From Cardinalis cardinalis (lineage: Eukaryota > Chordata > Aves > Passeriformes > Cardinalidae): a DNA stretch of 64,000 nt. Position numbers and translations under genes: made by a program. Below are positions 36,979 to 47,776 of this stretch, in pieces (the stretch's first letter is position 1; every line of letters begins with the position of its first letter). Below the pieces are notes generated by a model that was not told where the DNA came from, did not search any database, and saw only the letters and a list, made by a program, of their open reading frames with translations. The DNA lies in the NCBI GenBank assembly GCA_014549065.1, contig JACDOX010000007.1:11825648-11889647 (forward strand). Direction: 5' to 3'.

Positions 36979-39900
36979 CCAGGACTACAAGCCACATTTA
37001 GTGAAATAAGACCACCATTGCCCATTTCAGAATATTATTTTAAATTGCTTATTATAGCTGATCTCACAAATTTTCCTTTCAAGGTTGTTTTCCACCCTCT
37101 CTCCTGAAAACCTCTGAGCTCTTTTACCTCATGCACAGCTGCACCCCTGAACTCCAAGTGAACAACGAAAAACTGAAAAATGTTCCATCAAGGAAAGATA
37201 TAAGTCATAGCGGATGTAATTTTATTTTCCCTTGCCACTGCTTCCTATTTTCTTCAGTTTATGAGTTCGATTCCACTTTTATAGCTTTAGATGGCACAAT
37301 TCACAGCCAAATTCCTAAATCATTGTAAAACAAAAAAATGCTTTGGTACACTTCTGTTGTTTCCTCCTTTCTTCTATCCTAGCTGCCAAAACAGATTCAA
37401 CTAGTCCTTTAGGTGAAAGTTAAAAGTGGTACTAATTCAAATTAAACATTGGTAAGTCTGTATAAAGACATGGCAATACACTTTCCTCCTCTATTAAAAA
37501 TAAAACCAAAGAAACAACCAATTAACCCCACTACCTATTTCTATTCCACTGCAGTTTGTACAATTATGTGAAGATGAAATTACATGGATAACAATGTACT
37601 TACAAAGCCTCAAAATTTGACCTTTTGCATACAGGAAGACTAAGGTGACTCATTACAAAGGTCAAAAGGAAAATGATCCTGGTATTACTGCCCTAAATAA
37701 AGAAAACATTTCAGAGAAAAAGGTGAGGAAACGTCAAATGCTGTGGAGTACATGCACTCACTATCCCTTCATATCTGTCTTTTATCTTTAGGTTCCTGTT
37801 ACTTTTTTATCACTAGATTACAATCAGCAGCAGCTTTTCACACCTAAATAATACCCAGGCAATGCCTCCAGACTTGTTTAACTGCTGCAGTTGGTTTATA
37901 CAGGACACATCAAAGCAGAGCAAGACAGCAGAACATTGCTTAAGACACTGGCAAGGCTTTGCAAAGACATCAAGAGTCACAACTCTCTGATTATTTAATG
38001 GCATTGCTGTTTTTACATTTCTAAGAGCAGAGAGGTAAAGAAATAGAAAAATAACGCAGATAGACTTCTGGAGCAATATATACTGAAACACACAGCAAGA
38101 GAGAAGAAATGTTATTTTCAGAGCTTGGAAGTGCATATTGGTTAACAGTTGAAGGCCACTGTTACTGACCCTTCAAAGGGAAATGGCATCCTACCAAGCT
38201 GCTGTCTTTTCTCTCTGCCCCCCACCATTGTATCCTACGTGTAAAAAAGCTTTCCTGTTCTCAGANGATCATGTTTGCAAACACTGGGAACACACTGGAG
38301 AAGTGATCTCTCTAAAGCATGTACACTCCAGTGCATAAGACACTACCATACAGACCCAGAGAAATGCATTCACGCCCCGGTCTGGCATTGCACTTCCTCA
38401 GGTAGCTCATGAAAGCTAAACACACAGTGGAAAAAAACCAAGTAAAATAACTAGGCTAAGTCATCCTGTGATTTCATTTGCCATGCAGCTATAATCTATT
38501 TAAACTTCAGTGCTTTCTTGATTCCTCCTGAAGTTCAAATAAGAAAATCTACCGTTGCCTTTACAGTAAAGTGCACTGCTGTTAACTGGACTCNGCATGT
38601 AAACCAAGCATAAAACATTTCCTTTCAGCAAGATGTGCAGTCAGAAAAGAGTATTCCTACTAGAAAACCTGACACACCTACAGAGATGTTTTAATTAATA
38701 TAAAAAAAAACTGGTATCAACTTGAAACAGTAATTGGACCTGGACGTGAGAAACTCATCAAGTTGTAAATTTTAAATTTTTGTGTCATTATTACTTATTG
38801 GGTCAATAGTGGGTTAATCCCTATCTATACATCAATGTAGTCCTTTTTTATGGTATGGCTTAAAAAATTCTTCTTCTTAACCTATCTTATGTATCTTCAT
38901 GTACTGCATTCCTTATGGGAGCTTCCAAGATATTCTTACAAAGAGTAAGACTGCAAATTTCACACTTTTAGGGTTCTCCTTTAGAATCTGCTTGACTCAA
39001 AGCTTCAAATCCTACCTGCAGAGGAGAAATTAACATGTTTTCCTGCTCCAAACTTAACACAGCAGGCTAGATTTTTATATGATATCGTTGTCAAAGACTA
39101 ATAAAGATCCGATGCTATGAACAGACACTACTTTGGCTACCTTACCAAGCCATTTCATTTCATAGATAAATCTTTCTAAAACCTTTTCTTTTTTTTTCCA
39201 TTTTCATTTTCACCCATACCAACCAAACTGTGAAAAGTTATTCTCTCCCTCATAACTGATCATATACCATTCAATGTCAAAGCACACCCAAATGCTAAGT
39301 GGCTCAGCTCGTATATGTGTGTCTCTATGTTTATGTATATGTATTAAAGAGATTCACATCCACAGATATGTGCCTGCATGTTTATCGTGGAAGATGTTTT
39401 CTTTGTCTAATTTCATGCCTCAGTTGTTTTAAATACCTAAAACTAGGAACCAGAGACAAACATCAAGGAAAAAAACCAACAATGTGTTTCTTTCTATAAC
39501 AGCAATAAAAGAGAAATTAACTTCTCTTATCCGGGCCTTTAGTAATCTATACCACAACCTGAGTCTTAGAACAAATGATGATGTTGAGTCTCCCTACTTT
39601 GCTGTTTCATACCTATAAACCACTCATCATATTTGACACAGACAGCAACTCTAAGAGATCCTAAATAAAATGAAATAAACCCCACCCACAACTGTATCTT
39701 TGATCTATACCCATTAAGTATTTATACAATCAAATCTTTTCTTATAGTGTTGTGGAAAGTCACCAGAACTTGAAACATCACGACAAAAACTAGAATTTTT
39801 CCATAGTAAATGCTAGAGAAAAATAAAAGATTAGTTATGGTTTGGGATGCCTGAAAACATGGAAAATAATGATAATAAAAAAAAACAAGTCTCAGCTGTA

Positions 39901-42900
39901 TCTTGGGCAAACCAACTCTGCAGTCCTGGCTCAACATGAAGCAATTTGACCAATCAGTTAATGAGGACTAATAAGCAAACTAAGGTCCGTGCTGTTGGTT
40001 AGAAACTCATGAGAAATCCAAAGCTGAGCTGAAAAAATGCTTAGCATCAGAAGCTCAGCTGTATTCATTGTTTTCGGGTAAAACCAAAATAGCATCATGG
40101 TCTCTGCCTGCATCTTGGCAATCCTCAAATATCAGAAACATGCATTTTCTACCAAACAGGACCTTACAACTTCTCAGCACAGATTTTCTTTATTTAGACA
40201 ACTATTTCCCTGTTTTTTTCTAGGACCATAAAGGGTGTGCAAGACCTTAAGCCCACAGTGCAATGGAGCTGTGTCCAGCTAGCCTAGGAATTTGTGGGAA
40301 ACTTTGGAATTCCCTGTGCTACTCTTTGCTCAGACAAAGAGTACTAACAGGTTTCCAAGCAGGACCCTGAAAAAAGCAAAGTTCATAGATACATAATTCC
40401 CTGTTTGCTTCTCTGTTGTTTTTACCTTATCAATATAGCTCTCTTGCAGGCCAGCTTTCTTCAAACTGAAAAATATGGAAGCCTCAGGTGGACCTGAGCA
40501 GTTGGTTTCCTTATATCTTTTTAGCCTCATGGTCTACTAAGAGAAAGCTTACTTAAGTCAGCTTTGGTCACCGATGCAGAATGCAGGCTCCACTCTGGTA
40601 AGTTCTTAAGATGGCAGTCAGTTCTTTCATTTGTTAGTTGTCAAACACAGGAATACTGGAAAGAAAGTTCTAACCATGGTCAAGTTATCTCTAGCCAAAT
40701 GTATTTAGTGTCATAAGATCAATCTTAGCAATTATTTGGTGATTTTTGATAAAATAAAACAAACAAAGGCTATGGAAATAAAAAGCAGAGTCTAGTAAAG
40801 AGAGGAAAATACCTAATCCTTGTTATTTACAACTTCATAAACCTCAGTCTTTGACCTGTAACTAATTCCATAGTGATGGAGCTGTTCACTCAAATGCTGG
40901 TAAGAGGTGTCAGTGAAAATCTCCCAGAAGCTCACTTGAACATGTTTGCTAAGGTCTGGCTGACACAGCTCTGATGGGACACCCAGGGCGAGAGATGAGT
41001 ATGGTCTCTGTGCAGTACTGAAGAAAGGGAAATGCACAGCAAAACATGAAACATGAACTTGAAAACTGGGAGGAGCACTTTTCTGATTTCGATGTACAGA
41101 ACTCAGAGAAGCTGTGCCATGCTCAAGACAGCACTGAGAACTTCTGACCAGGCTGCCTTTTACTCTCTGAAACACAGTCAGGATGAGACTAAAAGACAGA
41201 GAGACAGAAATTTGCCTTCTAATGCTTATTTAGCCAGAAATCACTGCATACAATAACAACATTATTCTAGTGCAAATCCCATGCCACTCCTTGCATTTTT
41301 CCCTGATTCTATCCATGGTGTGGCTGGAAAAAGCTAGCTTTACTTTAAAAAGAAAACAATCAAACAAACAACACAACCCATGGAAGAATGTGTTTAAAAG
41401 TCTACTGCATAAGAAGCAGCATGCTAAACCACAGACTGAGAGCACTCCGTGTCAGCCAGGGCAGAAAGCCTTAGTAGGTTCCTCCAGAAAAGCATTAAGA
41501 CATCATGCTAAATAGGACCAAAGTTCCCTCCAGGCTTATTGGTGCTCTATGCCATCATGGTAAGAGACAGAAGTTTTAACAAAGCAGACCTNCTGCTGGT
41601 CAGGACAGGCATCTTAAAGTATGCTGCAGTAGCTACAGACCTTTAAATCAACCTTCAGCCTTACTTAGTAGCTGTTATCAACTTCTTTACTTACTTATTT
41701 AGTAACAGGCACATCAGGCTGAGCTTTGCTCTCCATGAAAACTATTTTAACACAAAGCAGATTTGGATCCTTATTTGTTTTGAACCACAGGCAAAAAAAC
41801 AATACATTTAGTTTGGAAAAAGGTTGCCAAGTGGATGAAAAAGGCCTGCAAGTTTTCCTTTTGGTTGCCCTTAGCATTTACTGTCAACTTTTCCCAGCTC
41901 AAAACCCAAAGTCTGCTCTCAATTAGCCTGGCATAGATCAGACCAACTCCATTGACTTCAGACAACTTTTCTGGATATAGAGCATTGTGAGACAGAACAG
42001 AATTTGGCCAATATTGTCTTTTTTTTGTTGTTTTACCGGCACCATGAATTTCTCTCTTTTTGGAAGACTTATCGGTTGACACAAAGCAGATGACTGTGGA
42101 CAACCTGTTTGATGTGGTAAACAAAAGCAAAGCCATTGCCAAAACAGCTGATGAGCTAGAAAGAAAAGAAACATGAACATTGTGGGAAGGAGAATGATGG
42201 GAAAGATCTTGAACCTTCTCCTGATTTTGGTACAGAAGTCCAAAAATAACCTANAATATTTCCCAAAATAAAATTTAGTACAGTGCATGAGTGTGAGTGT
42301 GTTCATCAGAGGCAATTCCACTGGGTCTAATCTACTGTAAAACCAGACATAAGACATCTGCAGCCACACACAAAGTTTAGAGCTTTCAGCAGGAACAACG
42401 CAGTAAGATTATCATTAGTACTGTTACGATTCCTACTGGGAAAGAAAATGTAGTGAAGGAATAAGGACTGAAATCCATTTTGTAACTATTTTTTGGGAAA
42501 TAGAGCACTGCAAAAACTTACTGCCAAATTTTATTCCTTTCTCAAGAGGAACCAGGGTTATGAATTAAAAGGTCATTAGCAGGAGACAGTTCTTTCATGG
42601 CCGAACAGAAGTCACTTTCAATTTACAGAGGTAATAAGTAATTTAATCCATTTGTATAGATTTCTCTCCACAAAATTAACAATGGAAGCAACAGGGTCAT
42701 AACGAGCATTTCTTTTGACAAAATCAAGTGATGCCTGCATCATATTCTAACATACGATTTTAAAATTTAAATACAAATTGCCACAAGATCAATCTATTCA
42801 AGTGCTTTAAACGCATAAATATCTTGCATTGAAGACCATATTCTCAAATTTGAAAATCTGATTACAGAAAACCTCTTTCCATTTAAGTCTAATTCAAATT

Positions 42901-42992
42901 CTATAAATGTGTAAAAACCTTAAAGGANACATTCAACTTCACTATTTTTCTGCCTAAACATTAATGAGTAGAAGCCATAAGGCTTTTAGGCT

Positions 42993-43040
42993 TTTCCTTT
43001 TTTCCTTCTTTTTTTCCTTTTTTTTTGGTTTTTTTTGGTC
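42993..43040. repeat. T-rich low-complexity tract
   Basis: This is a run of T interrupted by CC and GG pairs (TTTTTTTTTGGTTTTTTTTG at its end). Read on the minus strand it is an A-rich tract. Confidence 0.8.
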
Positions 43041-44201
43041 TCAATTTAGCTATCAGGTGTAGAGATACTGTTGCACACATCTGGACTGTTTCACTGGAAG
43101 TTGAGACTTACTGGAATAAGATAAAGCAGGAAGGCTGTTTTTCCTCTTCCTACCACAACTACAGATTTGGGCAGATAATGAATCTCAAAATGTGAAGGAC
43201 AGAATCTGCTTATCTGAAAAGCTTGTTNACCAGACACACTTTACCAGAAAAAATGAGAATTATAGAAGATCCAACAGATGACTAACTTATTTTTATGGTA
43301 ACTTAAACAATTTCATCGAGCATAGAACTTGCATCCTCAAATCCTGAACATACTTTGTAGTCTGTAATGTCCCATAGGAAAAAAATCTTATTTGCTAGCT
43401 ACAAATAATTCCCTGCTTTACTTGCTAGGAGGACTGGAGAATGGGGGTGGAGGCTGAGGCAGTATTTTTATTTAACTAATATGCAAAGTAAAGATCAGAA
43501 TTACACACATTCATAATTGAATGCCTGTTTCCTTACAGAGCCAGCTGAGCAAGTTGGACATTCCAAATGGAATCGAAGAGAATTTAATTATTGTCCTACA
43601 GAAGATAACTGCAACACAAAATTAAAATTCACTGCTTAGATAAATATTTCTTTCGTGTATTTGAACTTAAATTATGCTTTAAAATATGTCACTGTCAAAA
43701 AGCATGTGGAGTAGAGTTGGATAATTTTTTTTCCAGAAAAGTAGTATGATTATTGAAATTATGCTATGTTGGTTAAAAAATATTTCAAAGAGCTTCTGAA
43801 ACTGATTTGTTGTGGTTTTATTCCCTCTATTCTATTTCCACTACAAATTAGCTCAAACACAAATTTATCAGAAGTTACTGAAGACTGCAAAATAAAGCTA
43901 GCAAGCACACACAATAATAGTGAGAAAACATGTTGGTAGAAGTTGCTGTCCTGGATGGCTTCTATTAGTTTCATTAACAGTAAGGGAATAAACAATTTCT
44001 GCAGAGTAGAAGCATCTCCTCATTTCCAATCCATATTCATCAGTTTAACAAAAAAAAATCACATAAATCATATAACCATAAATATCTGCTCCACATTCAT
44101 GGTTACAGATTCCCAGTCATATTGTCAAGTCCTGAAGCAGGGCCCAAGGTCATGCACAAGGCATCCCATGCAGAGCAGCTGAAGCTCCCAGCTGTACTCA
44201 C

Positions 44202-44288
44202 TCTGAAGATGCTTTAAACTCATCCTCAAATGCACTGTCATCCTTGCAATCAGCCTCTAAGAGCATGGGGCTCTCATCTGGCAGCCCA
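44202..44288 (-). CDS. FHOD3: FHOD3 cassette-type exon: acidic linker
   Basis: This exon has 87 nt, made of one base, 28 codons and two bases. It reads GLPDESPMLLEADCKDDSAF, then EDEFKASS. The DSAFEDE segment fits the casein kinase 2 pattern (Ser-x-x-acid). The trailing SS sits just before the acidic start of the next exon. The acceptor is GTTCTTTAG and the donor GTGAGT, a strong site. Length and phase allow inclusion or skipping without a frameshift. The 11.6-kb intron that follows is the longest in the window. I assign it from the phase match, both splice sites and the open acidic sequence. The residues themselves are less familiar to me than the FH3 exons. Confidence 0.85.
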
Positions 44289-45534
44289 CTAAAGAACAGG
44301 CCATGGAAGGTGATGGAAAACAAAGTGTTAATGTGTTGTCAAATGCCAAAAAAAAAAAAAAGAAAAAAAAAANGGAAGAAAATAAAATAAGGTGCTATGT
44401 ATGTGGTATACAGCCTTCAACTACTGCTTCAGTTAACTGGAGTCTCACATTTTTGTATTGCCAGAACCCACTAAACTTTAGTCAACCCAGGTCTCTGCAA
44501 GAAGGACTGCTTTACATGCAACATAGGATTTTAAGACTCTAAGTTTACATCCCCTGCTAACCAAGAGAAACCATCAATGAACTTCCCAGAAATTATAATT
44601 AATACAAGATACGCTCTTGTACAGACCATGCTTCAGTTTTTCAAACTGCATCTTCAGCAATGAGATGACAGTGTCCAGCTTTTGCTGTCTGCAGCTTTCA
44701 TGTACCACCATCTGAGCTAGTCAGCAAGATTCCCTTTAGAATCAACAGCCAGTCTCAGAGCTTGATTCATCTTAGTTGAAATTTCAGGCATGTAGAACAC
44801 ATTAGATAACTGAAGGCCCACGAGTGCCTGCTGCACTCCACCGACATCAAAGAGAGGAGAGCTGATCAGACATGTAACTGTGGTGAATTACTTCCAGCCC
44901 TCTTGTGCAGCAGTCAGACANGCTGAGGATCTGCAGCTCCTTTTTTTCCTAAGCACACACAGTCTAAGCCAACCATCATAGGACTGGCAAAGACACCATC
45001 TTCAACTGACTCCACTGTTGCAGACTGCTGCTCAGCTAGCCATTACTGCCTCTCTTTTGCTAATTATAAAACATTAGATACATTCACTACTCTGCTGTAG
45101 CCTCAAAGGCAAATATTTATGCTGGAATGAAGAGGAGGAAAAAAAATAAGAATGAACTGTAACATACACAGGACAAATAGCTCTGAATTAACGTTACCAT
45201 GCTCTTGTTACAATCTTCTGTTATGTGAACGTAATGAATATAAAATCTGTCAATGGATGAAATTAGGCTGAGTTAGTTCTCATACCAAATGCTCTATGTC
45301 GTGTGGTTTGGGTCTACTTAGGATGGATAGTGCCAAAGAACTTAGCAATGTAGGTAAGTCACCCACAAATCCATTTCCTTTTGTGCTGGTGTTTTAACTC
45401 GGAATATGCTTTTGTTTTTTCATTTTTATTTCAATGAAAAGAGGAACATAAAGAAAAGCCTATCATATTAATAAAGTGCAATGAGCAGAAAGCGACAGNA
45501 GAAGAAAGGAGTATCCCTCAGCTGCTGCCCTTAC
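44289..45534 (-). other. FHOD3 intron, 1.2 kb
   Basis: This is a short intron with an A-rich tract at 44349-44383. Nothing else is recognised. Confidence 0.85.
44349..44383. repeat. A-rich tract
   Basis: Two A-runs are separated by G, ending at an N (44373), about 60 bp upstream of exon 44202-44288 on the coding strand. There it reads as a T-rich run ahead of the acceptor. Confidence 0.75.
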
Positions 45535-45770
45535 CTCTCACTGAGCTCTTCCACGTGCTGCCCGTGGCTCAGCACAAAGCTGGACTGCCCGCAGGGGCTG
45601 GCAGGGGCTGATAAAGTGCTCTTGACGTTGTTGTGTGCCGAGTGCCTGCGGCTCCGCCGGCGCTCCAGCCCCCTGCGCTCGCCGGCACCGAGGCTGGCCC
45701 TCCTCCGGTCCTTGCGCCCGCTGGGAGGCGGCTCAGCGCCCTCATCTCCGTCTTCATGCCTCAGTGTCGC
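45535..45770 (-). CDS. FHOD3: FHOD3 exon: basic, CpG-rich linker after FH3
   Basis: This exon has 236 nt, or 78 codons plus two bases (phase 0 in, 2 out). It opens ATLRHEDGDEGAEPPPSGRK. It then has a strongly basic patch, with DRRRAS and, further on, ERRRSRRHS. Next come VKSTLSAPASPCGQSS and the end VLSHGQHVEELSE. RRRAS and SRRHS fit the R-R-x-S pattern favoured by basophilic kinases, so the patch may be phosphoregulated or act as a nuclear-localisation-like element. That is inference. The LRHEDGDE start and KSTLSAP segment match FHOD3. The exon is far richer in GC and CpG (about 20 CpGs) than anything else in the window. The acceptor is TTCTTCCTCAG and the donor GTAAGG. Its final AG completes Ser with the next exon's T, or Arg with an A if cassette exons are skipped. 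Confidence 0.92.
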
Positions 45771-47632
45771 CTGAGGAAGAAAGGAAGAAGGCCGACATGG
45801 TCCCTTCAGCNACCACAGGTCTTCACATCTAGGCTTAAAAATTTCCTGGTCTCAACATGATTAACTCCAATTAGCAGCACCATTTCTACAGCTATCCTTT
45901 AAAGTCACTGCCTATCCATTAGTGCAGTGTGGCAGCTCCAACAATGGAATTATATACTGATGCCTTGCATACAACCTTACAGGACAACACATTTACGTGC
46001 CTCCTGATCTGTTTGTTTTCTTTTTAATGTGGGATCGAATTTTCAAGGAAGCTGAGCAGTCTTGGACAACTGATTCTCTTTATATCCTTCCTAAATACTA
46101 AGGTGAAGACTAGGTTTTAGTGAAGTTAACAGGAAAAAACTCCATGCATTGACTGATTCAACATTTCCTCCTGTTCAGAAATGACACTTATAGTGATTAA
46201 GTGGAACTTACCATCTAGAGTGTGCTGGAATTAGCAGAGGACTAAAGCATGGGTGCAATGCCAAATATCTCAAANTGCTGCACGCCCCGATGTGCCAATG
46301 TGAACTACCCCTAATAGAAACTACCTCTAATAGAAACATGAGGAGAGAGATCCCNGGCAGAAACAATGTCGTATCTAGTGGCTCTCATCTGAAATGCAGC
46401 CTAACGTCTAAATAACCATTGTATGAAAAAGATCTACTCAAATGGGCAGAGGTACAGAAAGGGTGATGAGGGCCATCAGAGGAATGTCTGTCTTCTTGTT
46501 TCTATTAGTCTTGTTACTCTGGTAATTCTTACCAGAAGTTTTTTAAAAAAACAAAGGGGGAAGTGAGATATCTCTGCTTGAGGTGTAAAATCTGCTTCTG
46601 TGAGGAAAAATGGATTTTTCAGGTAAAAAACAGGATTGGTAGATAAAAGGAAGAACTTGCATAGACATGTTTAAATTTAATTTTGTCATCAAGAAAAAGC
46701 TGGCACCCAACTAAGTCAACTGCAAATTCTGTAAGTCTTTCAGTGGGAGCAGCATGCACAAAAAACCAATCCATCCTTATAAGATTAATCACTACATTTT
46801 AAAAAGGGTGTTGTAAGATGCTGCCTCTGATGATAGAAAAATAAAGAACATTACTGGGCCCTCTCATTCACTTGCTCTTCCTAGAAATTGCTGTGTATAA
46901 AGGTTAACTCTGATAGTTAGTGAAGTGGCATGGGACTNGAACTGATGGAGAAATTGGAAGATCAAATCTATTAAATCCTTCACCGGAGTTAGGCAGCAAT
47001 GAAGTAANTTAACTTTGTCATATGAGAACACTAATTCACATTTACATTACAACTTCAGCCTAAACCTCCTAGCTTCAACACTTCCCAAAATCCGAAAAAA
47101 AGCTAATTACTAAGAAACTAGATTTCCTACCCCTACATATAAATGCTTCAGAAGTAGTTATTTTATACCTAGGTGGTAAATGTGGAGTCGCTCATTACTG
47201 CAAGCTGCAAAGGATCTGGTCCAGCGTAAACTCTTAAACACGGACTTGCTGGATATTCAGTTGCAGAACAAGTGGTACTTGTGAAGTTGAGCTCAGCTGA
47301 AGCTTTTTGATGAGCTGAATACTTTTTCACATGGGAAGAACTCTACTTGCTTCAGCATGTGCAACTAGCAGTTTCAGAAAGGAGGCTGGTAAATGTGCTG
47401 CTTTGCCTTNGACTATGCCCCAGCTTTAATACAAAATGCCTTTGCATTAAAGGCAGCTATGTGCCATAGCAGGTTACATATACAAATGTGTACAATACTT
47501 ACAGCAACCAGATGTTTTTCTTTTAAAATAGGAGAGATAACCAAATTTCACCTAGGTTACATTCCCCCCCTCCTCTCAGCTTTGAAGTTTGCACAAGCTG
47601 TAAGATGCATAAAACAGGGCATGTTATGTTAC
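45771..47632 (-). other. FHOD3 intron, 1.9 kb
   Basis: This intron holds a 16-bp tandem duplication at 46304-46335 and no gene. A C-run lies at about 47563-47570. Confidence 0.85.
46304..46335. repeat. 16-bp tandem duplication
   Basis: ACTACCCCTAATAGAA is followed directly by ACTACCTCTAATAGAA, with one mismatch. It probably arose by replication slippage. Confidence 0.9.
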
Positions 47633-47776
47633 CTCATAAATGTTAAATTGCTCAACTAAGTCCAAGTCTGTTCCTTTCTTGTTCAAGTGTCTCTGTGAAA
47701 TAGCTTCNATGCCTAGCTCTTCCAGACAGTCCACCACATCGTAGAAAGAGTCTTGATCTGGCAATCCTGACAGCGT
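47633..47776 (-). CDS. FHOD3: FHOD3 exon: end of FH3/DID region
   Basis: This exon has 144 nt, or 48 whole codons (phase 0 in and out). It reads TLSGLPDQDSFYDVVDCLEE, then LGI(or M)EAISQRHLNKKGTD and LDLVEQFNIYE. It closes the conserved FH3 domain. The DQDSFYDVVDCLEELG segment is the typical FHOD helix where a short-range binding partner or an autoinhibitory contact would sit. Base 47708 is N and falls at the third position of codon 23 (ATN), so the residue is Ile or Met and the frame is safe. The acceptor is GATTCTTAG and the donor GTAACA. Because this exon starts and ends at phase 0 it could in principle be skipped in frame, but that would break the domain fold. Confidence 0.95.

Larger units (their letters stand above)
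32641..44201 (-). other. FHOD3 intron, 11.6 kb
   Basis: This is the longest intron in the window. It holds the solo LTR (35009-35396), a CR1 3' tail (36922-36978), A/C-rich sequence (36645-36712) and a T-rich patch (42993-43040). The 120-codon open frame at 40813-41175 (-) matches nothing I know. Confidence 0.85.

Noticed and set aside
40813..41175. 120-codon minus-strand open frame
   Set aside because: It has no recognisable domain and no good splice sites in a phase that would fit FHOD3.
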